64,000 nt of DNA from Tupaia tana (lineage: Eukaryota > Chordata > Mammalia > Scandentia > Tupaiidae). How positions within the stretch are numbered: position 1 is the stretch's first letter; each line of letters begins with the position of its first letter. The DNA is taken from assembly GCA_026018925.1 (NCBI GenBank), contig JAKSZU010000009.1:31006083-31070082 (forward strand), in the 5' to 3' direction. Of the stretch, positions 21,601 to 31,582 are shown piece by piece. A program made the position numbers and the translations under genes. The notes under the pieces were generated by a model. That model searched no databases and was not told the DNA's origin. It saw nothing but the letters and a program-made list of their open reading frames with translations.

Positions 21601-22590
21601 AATGCTTAGCAAAAACTAAGCACTATGTATGCTTTAGCAATGGTGATGATGATAACGACAGCAATCAAGAAAAGATGATGCTCCGAGGGAAAATTTACAC
21701 ATTAAGACTACAGGTTTTTCATCTGCAAAAGTAGATTTCCATGACTATTCTATGTTTAAGGATTACCAGAGAAATTAAATAGGTAAATGCAGAAAAAATG
21801 GCATATAATATAAACTAAAGGTGTGTCCCCCATCACCCTACCGAAGTCACTCTTCCTGTGTGTATAGAAAAATGTAAAAGGCAGATTCAGGAGTTCAGGG
21901 GTTGGTTTATTTGCTTTTCTTTTAATGTCATTGAGTGCACAAGCACAGATAGGATGTGTACCAGAATAATTTGATTCTTGACATACCCACAAGAGATTTT
22001 TACTGACTCAGTCTTGAGATATGTTTGATTAAGTAACATTTATTGTAGAATCTTCAAAACAATAATAATTGTTATTCCTTGATGGAGTAATTCAGGGTGA
22101 ATCATATCTCTTTTCTTGGACAGAGAGTGCTAGTAAAGCCATCTTACTAGCTACTATATAGGAACACCCAATCAGAGTGACATACAAAAGCATCCCCTTA
22201 TTTATTCTTCTGCTAGTTAGCATTATTACAAGATTTTGTAGCACTCAACAAACATTCACTGAACATCTGTTATACACCAATCACTTTAATAGATATGGAA
22301 ATGTGTCATCTTGATCCTTCTTCAAGGAAGAATTTGTTTCCCTAGCTCTTTAAAGCATACTCAGCCCCTTCAAGGACTACTGAAGGTCATACACTGTCAG
22401 AGGAAGCTGATATTCAATGACTTGTGGAGGTGAAGTTATAAAATTCTGGCAGTTTTGGCCCACTGAGGGCTATTCTAGCTCTCATAGAGCTCCCTGTGGG
22501 ATTGGCTGAGGCTCTTGGAACTGCATAGCAGCAAAATCTCTCCCTCTGCTCAGTTCTACTTTCTCCCTCCCCCTTCCACAGGTGTTGATC
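21601..22590. other. Unique DNA; possible MIR/L2 scrap
   Basis: A weak MIR/L2-type phrase (CAACAAACATTCACTGAACA) lies near 22247-22290. Nothing else is recognisable. Confidence 0.4.
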
Positions 22591-22680
22591 CCTTGGGCAC
22601 TCCCTAATAAACACCCTGCACACTAAACTCCAACTAAGGACCTGTTTCTCAGAGAATTCAGCTTGTAACATACTGCCAGG
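22560..22680 (+). repeat. Old LTR end fragment (tentative)
   Basis: CCTAATAAACACCCTGCACA followed by CTGTTTCTCAGAGAATTCAG and CTTGTAACA resembles the polyadenylation and terminal region of ancient ERVL/MaLR-type LTRs. Only the end is recognisable. Confidence 0.35.
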
Positions 22681-22819
22681 TACTGTCTGAAGGGTCTGTG
22701 TATTTTTGTAGTTGGGTAAAATAAACTAAAATCCCTGCCTTCCAAGAACTTTTCTTGCACTGTGGACATAAAACTAGTTCACACAAAATAGCACCTAACA
22801 ACTTAACACTTAAGTTGTC

Positions 22820-23160
22820 TCAGCAGAAAAGAAAAGAGATTCATCACTGTAAGTCAATTAAGTCGGAGAGGCTTTAAGGATGAGTTAGGACTTGAGCAGG
22901 ACTTTAAAGATAAATTAAATTTAGATCAGTAAAAGGAAATAGGGAGAGCATCCTATGTGAGAACAGCATGAATAAATGCATGACTGCGGGAAGGACCATG
23001 GTATATTTAGCAAACAATAAGGAGTTCTGGCTGACTAGCTCAGACTTCCTATTGGGGAGTTGTGAGAGATAATTTTGGATAGATAGGGTAATGTCAGATT
23101 TTGAAGAGTTTTGAGAGTTGAATAATGTGTTATGACTATAACCTTTCATAATTTACCGTT
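22820..23160. repeat. Ancient unnamed mammalian interspersed repeat (tentative)
   Basis: A GACTTGAGCAGGACTTTAAA stretch followed by GGGAGAGCATCCTATGTGAG, then AACAGCATGAATAAATGCAT and a weak TTTTGAAGAGTTTTGAGAG end, follows the order of a common old mammalian repeat also suspected at 4960 and 29897. Confidence 0.35.
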
Positions 23161-23461
23161 TGCAAGACACAAGTCAGTTCCTTGAGTTGTTTAAATTGAA
23201 TTTCTCTTAACCATTTAGTCTTTTATCTGTTCCTTCCACTTACTTCTGGGAGAGATTCAAGAATATCCTCTTTAACTGTTGAGGAAAGGAAAGTTAACTA
23301 ATTCAATCTAGGCTCAAAATCATTGTCAATACCATGTGCAATAAGTGGAGGCCACTTTTCTACCCCCCCCCTCGTACATGCACATCCTCTATCATGAAAA
23401 AAAAAAAAAAAAGAAAAACCAACAATTATCAAGGGTAATAGCAAATACCTTAAAAGTTACT

Positions 23462-23590
23462 AAAACTTGGCACGTTGCACATACCTGTAACCTCAGCTAA
23501 GGGGGAGGCTGAGACAAAGAGGATCACTTGAGGACAACTTGAGCAATACGGCAATACTCTACCCCTTAAAAAATGCAAATAAAATTTACC
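23462..23590 (+). repeat. 7SL-RNA-derived monomer SINE (FLAM-like)
   Basis: TGGCACGTTGCACATACCTG, TAACCTCAGCTA, GGGAGGCTGAGACAAAGAGG, ATCACTTGAGGACAACTTGA and an A-rich end follow the left-monomer plan of 7SL-derived SINEs. No second Alu arm follows. Confidence 0.75.
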
Positions 23591-23604
23591 AAATCATGTT
23601 GGTC

Positions 23605-24010
23605 TTTGTCTTAGTCCATTTTTGTGTTGCTAACAAAAATATCTGAGATTGGATGCTTTGATAAAGAAGAAAATCTTTTACTTACAAAACTCTGGATTCT
23701 GGTGGTTGGAAAGACCTGGACCTTACTGCATGGTTAATTGAAGTACACAGGATGGCAGGTGCATGAAAAGAGAGACAGTATCCTGTAATCAGCTCTTATA
23801 ATAACTAACATGTTTTCATGAGATCTAAAACTCACTGGGTCTCACAAGACATCATCATTGTGTTGCCTCTATGTTGCAATCACCATGAATTAATCATTAC
23901 CTAGTAGGTCTCACCCTGGGACACCATAAAGAAATTTTCACCTAGTACGTTAATAATACAATCCAGTCCAATACATAATATTCTTGGAAACATTCAGTCA
24001 TTATGCATTA
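23605..24010 (-). repeat. MaLR-type LTR (MST/MLT1-like), minus strand
   Basis: CTTAGTCCATTTTTGTGTTG, ATATCTGAGATTGGATGCTT, CATGAGATCTAAAACTCACT, then CCATGAATTAATCATTACC and GGTCTCACCCTGGGACACC occur in the order of a reversed MaLR LTR. Diverged and non-coding. Confidence 0.6.
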
Positions 24011-24210
24011 AAACAAAACTCCATAACAAGAAACTCTGGGGAATAAACCATGATTTAAGTTATAACAAACTTTTAATCGATCCAGTCAATATGTACACAC
24101 TGACAATGGAATGATGGAGAATTGATATTCAGTGCTCAGCAATTAAGAATCATTGCTTTATATATCATGTAGCCTAATTCTAAAAAACTTTGCTTGGAGT
24201 CATTTTTAGA

Positions 24211-24447
24211 TCACTGATTCTCAACCAGGGGTGATATTACTCTCACCCAACACCCACCACATTGACATTTGGCATATTATGGATAAATTTTTGGTTGTCT
24301 CAACTCTGAGGGATTCCAACTGACATATAGTGGGTGGGTAGAAGCCAGGGATGCTGCTAAACCTCCTATAATAAACATAGAAAGCCCCCAAAGCAAGTAA
24401 TTATACAGTCAAAAATACCAATAGTCCTGAGGTTGAGATGCACTACC
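24211..24447 (+). mobile_element. MER5A-like hAT DNA transposon fossil
   Basis: TGATTCTCAACCAGGGG at the left end, TGACATTTGGCATAT, TTTTTGGTTGTCTCAACTC, GAAGCCAGGGATGCTGCTAA, and TCCTGAGGTTGAGATGCACT at the right end match the MER5A plan with its short inverted ends. Non-autonomous; encodes nothing. Confidence 0.85.
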
Positions 24448-24591
24448 TTAGTACATTTGTATATCAATCTTTTATGAACTCTCTCATCTGGAGGCCTGAA
24501 ATTATACCTGTATCTTTCTCTGAATGATAATAGCAATTTAGGATTTCTGTGGCTTTACCTGAAACACCCTTCAATAATAGTTCCAGACTCA

Positions 24592-24866
24592 GGAACCAGC
24601 AGTTAGCGTAATGGCTATGTCGCTGGACTCCCACGTAGTCGACTGCGGTTCGCGTCCCAGACCCGGTGGCTTAAAACTCATACCGGGCGTGTGTGCATGC
24701 GTGCCCAAGATCCCGAGAGGAGAATGAAGCAGAAGGGATTGCGGTGTGATCATCCCCCCTGGAGGGTGATTTCTCGATTTCTGTCTCTATGTCTCTCTCT
24801 GTCTGTCTGGTGAGTGCATGCGCCCTATAGCGAAAACCTCTCAAAAAAAAATAAAAGAAAATAAAA
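24592..24866 (+). repeat. SINE-A, near-consensus, plus strand, perfect TSD
   Basis: TSD AGTTCCAGACTC at 24579-24590 and 24867-24878. CpG-rich head, CCCCCCTGGAGGG palindrome region and an A-rich tail. Confidence 0.95.
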
Positions 24867-24984
24867 AGTTCCAGACTCTTTCTGTAGACATTGGCCATGT
24901 ATGGATATTAAACACTTGTAAAATGGTTGATCCAAATTGATACATACTGTAATTGTAAACTAACTCACTAGATTTCAAAAGCAT

Positions 24985-25440
24985 AGCATATTAATGATGA
25001 GACATAGGGATCCAGTTTCATTTTTCTGCAGATGGATTTCCAGTTTCTCCAACCCCATTTGTTAAACAGATTATCTTTTTCCCCACTGGATTAACTTGTG
25101 CCCTTTGTCAAATATCAGTGGACTGTACATTTTGGGGTTTATTTCTAGGGTTCTCTATTCTGTCTATTGGTCAGTGTGCCTGTTTTTGTGTCAGGACCGT
25201 GCTGTTTTGATTATCACAGCTTTGTAATTTTGGGGTCAGGGAGTAAGATTCCTCCTACTCCTCTGTTTTTGCACAATATTGATTTGGCAGTATGGGGACT
25301 TTTATGATTCCAGACAAATTTTATGATTGCTTATTCTAACTCTGTGAGGAATGTCTCTAGTAATTTGATTGAGATTGATTAGATTTATAAATTAATTAGG
25401 GTGAGTTGACATTTTGGCTATGTTAATTCTTCCACTTCAG
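24985..25440 (-). mobile_element. Inverted L1 ORF2 segment of a twin-primed L1
   Basis: Minus-strand L1 ORF2 sequence distal to the reverse transcriptase domain (plus-strand landmarks CCACTGGATTAACTTGTGCC and TTTGATTATCACAGCTTTG). It abuts plus-strand L1 3'-end sequence at about 25440. Stops make it non-coding. Confidence 0.85.
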
Positions 25441-25850
25441 TGACATATATTCACATTTGCTAAAACATGGAATCAACCCAAAAGTCCCAGAACAGATGAA
25501 TACTTTGAAAAAGTGTGGCACATATACACTACAGAATGCTATTCAGCCATAAAAAAACAATGAGACTCTGGCATTTGATAGAAAGTGGATGAATATGGAA
25601 GATTTAATGTTGAGTGAAGCAAGTCAGGCTATTAAAGAGAAAGATTGTATGCTCTTTCTTAATATATACTGAATGTCTGCACTCTATGTCAGAAACTGAA
25701 AGATTGCAAGATATAAAGGCCTGTAAAGAAACTGTAGATAACAGACACTGTGAGAGAGGAGAATGTACAGTGGGGGAGGGGATGGACAGTGGTAGGGAAG
25801 GAATGAAAGGGAAAAAAATTAAAAGTTTAATATTATTTAAAAAAACATAG
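25441..25850 (+). mobile_element. L1 3' end, plus strand, with A-rich tail
   Basis: L1 sequence around and after the ORF2 stop (AACATGGAATCAACCCAAAA, GTGTGGCACATATACACTAC, ATGCTATTCAGCCATAAAAA), then a G-rich 3' UTR tract (25770-25815) and a TTAAAAAAAC end. It pairs with 24985-25440 as a 5'-inverted L1; the ORF2 portion between the two pieces is missing. Confidence 0.87.
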
Positions 25851-25895
25851 TATAGAAAAGAGTGTAAAATATTAATAATTTTTTTAAAATACTGT

Positions 25896-26185
25896 CCCTG
25901 ATAGTGCCACTGCTTAAAAGACTGAAAACTGCAGGGTGGCCCGGGTTCCATTTTTTGGCTAACCAGAACATGCTGAGTGTGATTATCCATGCCTGTAATA
26001 CTATTAGGTGTTTGGAAAGTCATGAAATATTTTTCTGGTTTTTTTTATGCAAGAATATGTCATGACTTTCCTGATGACCCAATAGTTAATTGGGAGGCTG
26101 GTCAGAAAGATTGCAATTCAGTGAGAACCTGTCAAGAATGCTGATTTCTGTCTCTCTTCCTTTCTTTCTCTCTGCTATAAAAGGA
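25896..26185 (+). repeat. Composite SINE with tRNA-like and 7SL-like parts, split by a MITE
   Basis: A tRNA-like head with B-box-like GGCCCGGGTTCC (near 25938) is followed by 7SL-like GAGTGTGATTATCCATGCCT and GTAATACTA, and after the inserted 79-bp element by TTGGGAGGCTGGTCAGAAAG and TTCAGTGAGAACCTGTC. A similar composite lies at 40930-41105. Confidence 0.55.
26004..26082. mobile_element. 79-bp mariner-type MITE inside a 7SL-like SINE
   Basis: Inverted halves: GGAAAGTCATGAAATATT against a right half holding ATATGTCATGACTTTCC. Ends TTAGGTGTTT and GATGACCCAA, with TA on both sides. Removing it restores the 7SL-like order around GTAATACTA and GTTAATTGGGAGG, so the insertion is precise. Confidence 0.78.
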
Positions 26186-26204
26186 AAAACTAACTTTTAA
26201 ATAA

Positions 26205-26365
26205 TCATTACATGTTGAAATTATAATATTTGGATATATTGGATTAAATATTAAATTTATTTTGCCTGTTTATTTCACTTTTTAAGTGTGTCCACTCAAA
26301 ATTGTAAAATTACATACATTTCTTGCATTACATTTCCACTGAACAGCACTGGTCTGTGGCTGGTC
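26205..26365. repeat. hAT-type DNA transposon fossil (tentative)
   Basis: ATGTTGAAATTATAATATTT, AAAATTGTAAAATTACATAC and an end reading CCACTGAACAGCACTGGTCT resemble the terminal region of an ancient hAT-group element. Only one end is visible. Confidence 0.4.
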
Positions 26366-26925
26366 ATCTTTATCACTTTTCACCTCGGCCCCTAAGAGAA
26401 GCAAATCCCCATTCTAATTAATTAACACACTCAGGAAATACTAGGACCCCTGTTCAGTTCAATTCACTAAAGTGGAAAAAACAAACAAACAAAAAAAAAC
26501 AAACAAACAGATAAAAAAACAGCCCATTGATTATGCGAAGATATGACAAAGAGTTATACAACTTTGCTTTTCTATACAGAATTATCCACACCCTATCCTA
26601 GACATCAGAACAGAATTCCAGTGTCTCAATGATGAACTGCTATTCCCAGAGTAGTATTCCTATAAACACCATAAAAAATTGCCTGTAGGAGTTTCTCTGT
26701 GAAGAAGGCTGTGGTACTACATTGGCAGGAGAAGCATAAAACTCTGGATGTCGTTGGTAGTGACAGAAGGCCATGATTTAAGAGACAGAAGGAAATGTGA
26801 AGATTAATGAAGAAAAGAGCAAAAATCTAAAATATTTTTAAAGTATGGTTTTCAAGGTGAAGACTTTCTCTCTTTTCTATGAGAGAAAAGATGCTTGATT
26901 TGGTGAAATGGAAGTTCTGCACTGA
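26366..26925. other. No gene seen
   Basis: Unique sequence with an (AAAC)n-like A-rich tract at 26478-26520. Confidence 0.45.
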
Positions 26926-27095
26926 GAGTTGATGCAATGAATTCCAGTGGTGTGTCTGCCTTTTACTGACTATGCAACCTAGAGTGAACCACTTAACTTC
27001 ATCAATTAATGTATCTGTAAAATGATAAAAAAAAACCCTCAAAGGCTTTTTAAAAGATTATATGAGAAATCATACATAAAATACTATTAAAATGT
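26926..27095 (+). repeat. MIR-like fragment, plus strand
   Basis: ATTCCAGTGGTGTGTCTGCC, TGACTATGCAACCTAGAGTG, AACCACTTAACTTCATC and TGTATCTGTAAAATGATAAA follow MIR order. Confidence 0.7.
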
Positions 27096-27689
27096 AATGG
27101 TTTACATAGATAAACATTTAAGAGGCTATTATTATACTATCACTTCTAAATGCATTGAAAATGCAGAGTGCATTTGGAAATACATATGGCAAAGTTAATG
27201 AAATGTAAGAGTAGTTCCTAAAACTTAAAATGACTGCCATTACTCATAGATTGTATCTGTATAAATGACCTAACTTAAAAAGCAGTTATCTATTTTCAAC
27301 AAGGCCTATTGAAACAAGGGCTATAAATTATTTTCAAAATAATTAGTTGTTTGGTTTCAACAGTGTTTTGAATTAGTGGAAAAATATGACTTGTCCCTAA
27401 GTATTTGGCTTCAACTAGGATCAGCTCTCAGCCTGACAGTGTTGCAATAGTAGCCTTGTATTTGGAACAAGTAGACTCTATGGTTGTAGTTAAAAGAGGC
27501 AAAATGCAGGGTATGCTTTTACACTCAGAATATTTTAGGACAAATTCTAGTTCAACAGTTGAACATATTTGTTTGTTAAAGTACAATAATTAAATAGGAA
27601 ACAAATTGGAACACACTTTAAAGACATCCATGGATGTGGGTATTTTGGTAAACCTTTGAAAAGAGTATAAGGTACATCACTAATTTGAA
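27096..27689. other. No gene seen
   Basis: No recognisable element. A 62-codon open frame at 27405-27593 has no family motif. Confidence 0.4.
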
Positions 27690-27954
27690 GGTTTTTTTTG
27701 TTTATGTGTTTGTTTTTTGTCATAGGGCATGTGCTCTCAGAGACAGACAAAGAGACAGAGAGAAGGAAAGTCAATCCCTTATTCCTGGGGAATGGCTTTT
27801 TGGCAATCCCTTCTCCTCCATTCTCTCCTTGGCATCTTGGGCATACACCTTCATGTGCCTGGGATAATTTTTCATAAGCCACTGAGTTCAGGACTTGAAC
27901 TATAGTTAACCATGTGGGAATCCAACACCTTAGCCACCATGTTACCTACTGACC
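27690..27954 (-). repeat. SINE-A, diverged, minus strand
   Basis: T-rich tail, GTCATAGGGCATGTGCTCTC, AATCCCTTCTCCTCCATTCT, GGGCATACACCTTC and inverted head ending ACCTACTGACCC. TAATTT flanks on both sides may be a weak TSD. Confidence 0.85.
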
Positions 27955-28001
27955 CGTAATTTAAGCTTTTTTTAAGGCCAAACAAATTAGTTACATTCAG
28001 T

Positions 28002-28184
28002 GTTTTTTTTAATAATTATTTATTTAATTTTATTTGTTCATTCATTTATTTTAATTTGACCAGAGAGAGACAGAGAAAGTGAGAGAGAAAGTGAGAAAGC
28101 AAGCCACCAGGTCCAGGACTCAAACTGTGGTCAACCATATGGGAGTGTCCAGCACCATAGCCACCACGTCACCTGCTGGCCCCC
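28002..28184 (-). repeat. SINE-A, short subtype, minus strand, inserted in MIR
   Basis: T-rich tail, TTTGACCAGAGAGAGACAGA, AAAGCAAGCCACCAGGTCC and inverted head ending CACCTGCTGGCCCC. TTCAGTGTTT occurs on both sides (about 27996 and 28189), the TSD. MIR-like sequence continues to the right. Confidence 0.88.
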
Positions 28185-28189
28185 TATGT

Positions 28190-28312
28190 TCAGTGTTTAA
28201 ACAGATAAGAAACCTGAGACTAAAAAGATTAGATAACTTGTTCAAAGACCCACCAATGCTAACTATATAATGGCAGAGCTCAAAATAAATTTCAGCCTTG
28301 GGTTATGCTACT
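28190..28312 (-). repeat. MIR-like fragment, minus strand
   Basis: ACAGATAAGAAACCTGAGAC, GATTAGATAACTTGTTCAAA and ATGGCAGAGCTCAAAATAAA match the reversed MIR end. It may continue left of the short SINE-A. Confidence 0.65.
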
Positions 28313-28482
28313 TGAAATAGGTACTCTCAAAAAAGTTTTGTTTTCATAATACAACTAATAAAGTATAGTGAATTATTCTAGACAACATACTCCATTGATG
28401 ATGATTCAATGACTATTATATTTTAAGAATTGAAAAATATTTGCTATAAACTCTATGGCAAAAACAATGTACATAAACAGCC

Positions 28483-28912
28483 AATGTTAGGCCAGAGGCC
28501 TGGGCAGCTTGGATGTGGGGGTTGGACTCCATGCCCTAGTCGGCTGATACAACCCGGAACTAGTCTCTCATCAGACCTGCACTGCACTCGGATCTAACCT
28601 GGATGTAGTACATACACTTTACTCTGCACATGCGCTCTACTATGCGCATAGAACTCTACTCTGCTTACATGGCACACTTGTCTGCTCTCCCTCAAAAACC
28701 TTTACCATACATGGACTGTTCCTACCTCTAAGACACTCCCCCTCCTTATATCCTTATAAAAATCACTAAACCCTGCACTAGCGTGTGACTTTTCTAGCCC
28801 GTCTCTCCCTCTCTTTCTCTTTTGGACCAGCAAACCTCGCCCGGGACCACTACTAATAAAGGCTCTACATTTCTATTTTCTTGTGTGTTCAGCCCATTCT
28901 TTACACCCACCA
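28483..28912 (+). repeat. Solitary endogenous-retrovirus LTR
   Basis: A stretch of about 430 bp, richer in C than its surroundings, starts TGTTAGGCCAGAGGCC and ends near TTTACACCCACCACA. It contains a TATA-like CCTTATAAAAATCAC (near 28755) and a polyadenylation signal, CTAATAAAGGCTC (near 28853), 50-60 bp before the end. There is no gag, pol or env sequence on either side, so this is an LTR-LTR recombination product. I could not identify a clear short TSD. The family is not recognised. Confidence 0.65.
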
Positions 28913-29604
28913 CAAATAAAATATATCGAACAAAACTTTCATGACAATTTAGGCTGCATTTTCTTATAGGATATACTAGGAAGTTGAAAGACATAGCTTC
29001 TCATACCTTCCCCGAAACTTCCCAGTAGCTGACACTGGCTGATTTATAAAAATAAAGAAAGGAAGGAAAGGATAAAAGAAGGGAAAAGTAAAATCATGTA
29101 TCTCATGATCACTTTGTTACTATTTGATTTTAGACAATGCTGACTCAATGGAAGTGAAATGATAGCCTTAGTACTGACTACATGGGAGTCACATATCTCC
29201 AATTATCAACAAAGATATTGTATGCACAATATGGACCCAAATACAGAATGAGTACAATATGTGTAGACATTTTCCAAGCATGGTGCCACATAAAGCTATA
29301 GTTCAATTGCAAATAAAATATTTTACTTCACAACAAAATACCAATTTCCATACAGAAAACTCACAGAACTTCTCACCAAATAATAAATTTATTTAAATTA
29401 GTCAATGAATATCGTGAAGACCTACTATATGGTAATCACTGTAGGAGACAAGTTAGTGAGCAAGAGATTCCTCTTAGAGTATTATCATTCTAGAAGAAAA
29501 GATAAAATGTAAACATGTAATTAAAATGATAAAGATACACAAAATTATGTTGGTCTTTCCAACAGGAGGAACTGATTTAGTTTGGGTATTAAGGTTACTT
29601 CCTC
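28913..29604. other. No gene seen; weak MIR/L2-like phrase
   Basis: GAAGACCTACTATATGGTAA (near 29416) resembles the MIR/L2 terminal phrase. The rest is unassigned. Confidence 0.4.
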
Positions 29605-29620
29605 TAAGAAGTGATGCCTG

Positions 29621-29880
29621 GGCTGGTCCCACAGTGAAGTAGTCAAGCACTGCACAGAGGAAGCAGGATCACACATGGATGACCACGTTCTAGTCCCAAC
29701 CATGGTGGCATGAAAAAAAATTCTAGGTACATTTGCACATTCCCAGGATCCTGATGGTATGAAGAATTGGAAGAAAACGGATTGTGAATAACTAGGCCCC
29801 ATGGGGGAGTGCTTTGTCTCTCTATCTCTCTTGCTCTTAACAGGTGCACACACACACTCACCTGGTGGCATAAAATAAAG
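29621..29880 (+). repeat. SINE-A, older form, plus strand, 16-bp TSD
   Basis: TSD TAAGAAGTGATGCCTG is identical at 29605-29620 and 29881-29896. Head GGCTGGTCCCACAGTGAAGT is an old variant. The tail is AAAATAAAG, and the 3' terminal region reads TGGCATAAAATAAAG instead of the usual end. Confidence 0.9.
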
Positions 29881-29896
29881 TAAGAAGTGATGCCTG

Positions 29897-29990
29897 AGTT
29901 GAAATTTGAAGGATGAGCAGTAGTGAGCCAGGTGTAAGGATGAAGGGAGCACATAAGAGAAAGAAAACATTTCAGGCCAAGGGAAGACCA
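29897..29990. repeat. Ancient unnamed interspersed repeat (tentative)
   Basis: GAGTTGAAATTTGAAGGATG and ACATTTCAGGCCAAGGGAAG resemble 22865-22960. The SINE-A at 29621 split this unit. Confidence 0.35.
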
Positions 29991-30563
29991 AGCATTAAAG
30001 GCTTAGAAGAAGGGGATCTTCTGCCCCTCCTGGGCCCATCCAGATGCCCGTTCCAACAAAGGACCATGCCATCGGGTAGGGCACCTGCGGCTGGAGGGCT
30101 TACAGCTGGGACCCCTGGCTCATCCCCTCCCTGACTTGCCTTTGGACTCTCAGGTTTGTTGCTTAGAAATTTTGAGACAATCTTGTGCACCTTGCCACAC
30201 CATCCAAATACCGTTCTTTCTGGCAGGCCACCTGCAGCTGGGAGGATTAATGGTTGGGACCTATGGCTCATCTCTTCCCCCACTAGCCTTTGAATTCTCA
30301 GCACTTCAGTGTTTTATATAGTGCACACATGTTGCAATCTCTTCTTTGTTCTTGAACTGAAGCTCAGTGGCTCAGTTCAGGTGCATCTGTTCTCTAAAAA
30401 GAAGGAAGACTTTGGGTCTCCCAGGACCAGTGACAACAGTGCAAGATACTGCTGAGCAACAGGGAGGTAGAGGAGAAGAGAGATCGCCAATTGTATACTC
30501 CTGCACACTTTTGAACACTGAAGATACCTTGAATAATTTAAGAAGGAACGTATAGATCACCAG
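29991..30563 (+). promoter_or_regulatory. L1 5' UTR with tandem monomers of about 147 bp
   Basis: CACCTGCGGCTGGAGGG at 30082 and CACCTGCAGCTGGGAGG at 30229 start collinear stretches that continue through GGGACCCCTGGCTCATC and GGGACCTATGGCTCATC to CTTTGGACTCTCAG and CTTTGAATTCTCAG. This is a tandem repeat with a 147-bp period directly upstream of an L1 ORF1. It is GC-richer than the surroundings. The left edge is uncertain. Confidence 0.6.
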
Positions 30564-31537
30564 ATGACTAGAAACCTTCACAGAGGCACAAGAAATATGA
30601 GCAACCAGCAAAATGTCTCTCTCCTCAGGGGAAATATCAATTCCTCATCACCCACAGACAACACAACGGAACTCGTGGAAATGTTGGATAAACAACTCAG
30701 AATATTTATAGTGACCAAACTAAATGAGATGCAAGAGAAAAGATAAAATGAGCTCCAGGTGATGAGGAGATCTTTTCATGGTTTGAAAGAAGAAATAGAC
30801 TCAATAAAAAAGAATCAAACGGAATTCTTAGAGTTGAAGAATGTGACAGATAAAAATAAAACCTCCCTTGAAAGTATAAAAAGCAGATTAGATCATGCAG
30901 AAGATCGAATCTCGAATGTAGAAGAGAAAAGCTCTGACCTAGAAAAAAATTACCGAAAGGACTGAGGAAAAAAAAAAAAAAAAACCAAGAAATATAAGGA
31001 CAATAAATGAGAAATACTAGATACCATCATGTGACTAAACATGCAGATAATTGGCATCCTGGAGGAGGAAAAAATAATAAAAGCATTGATAATTTATTCC
31101 ATAAAATACTGGAAGATAACTTTCCAAATCTAGAGAGGCATTCGAATATTCAGACCTAAGAAATACATCGGATCCCAGATATAATTGATCCAAGAAGATC
31201 CTTTCCAAAGGTATATCATAACCATATTGTCCAAAACCACAAACACGAGATTCTAAAATTGGCAAGAGGGAACTGTAAAGTTATTACAAAGTTTATCACA
31301 TCAGGCTAACATCAGACTTCTTGTCAGAAACAATGCAGACAAGGAAAGAATGGGGAAATACGGTCAAAGTATTAAATTAAAAACAGTTTCAACCAAAAAT
31401 ACTATATCCAGCGAGATTATCCTTCATATGGGAAAAAAAAAAGATAAAAACATTCTCAGATAAACAAAACCTGTAAGAATTTACCAACTCCAGACCTTCA
31501 AGAACTTCTGAAGGGAGTGTTATACAAAGAAAAGTAA
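30564..31537 (+). pseudogene. L1 ORF1, degraded
   Basis: Starts with ATG at 30564 and the same MTRN-type N-terminus as the ORF1 at 13215. A first in-frame stop lies at 30744-30746, the frame resumes to a stop at 30963-30965 around an A-run (30966-30983), and the C-terminal half is frameshifted. The RRM and C-terminal region is recognisable in pieces near 31035-31340, and the usual ending lies near 31500-31537. Total length is not a multiple of three. ORF1p would be the RNA-binding chaperone of the L1 particle; this copy cannot make it. Confidence 0.85.
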
Positions 31538-31582
31538 AAACTCAGACAGACGGATATAAGAGAAGAAAAACCATCCAAGAAA

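Noticed and set aside
24592..24670. tRNA gene candidate
   Set aside because: A and B boxes are present, but every instance is the head of a SINE-A followed by the SINE body. Cloverleaf pairing is poor and the sequence repeats dozens of times.
29545..29991. 148-codon minus-strand open frame
   Set aside because: Crosses a TSD-flanked SINE-A and its old-repeat flank; no protein family features.
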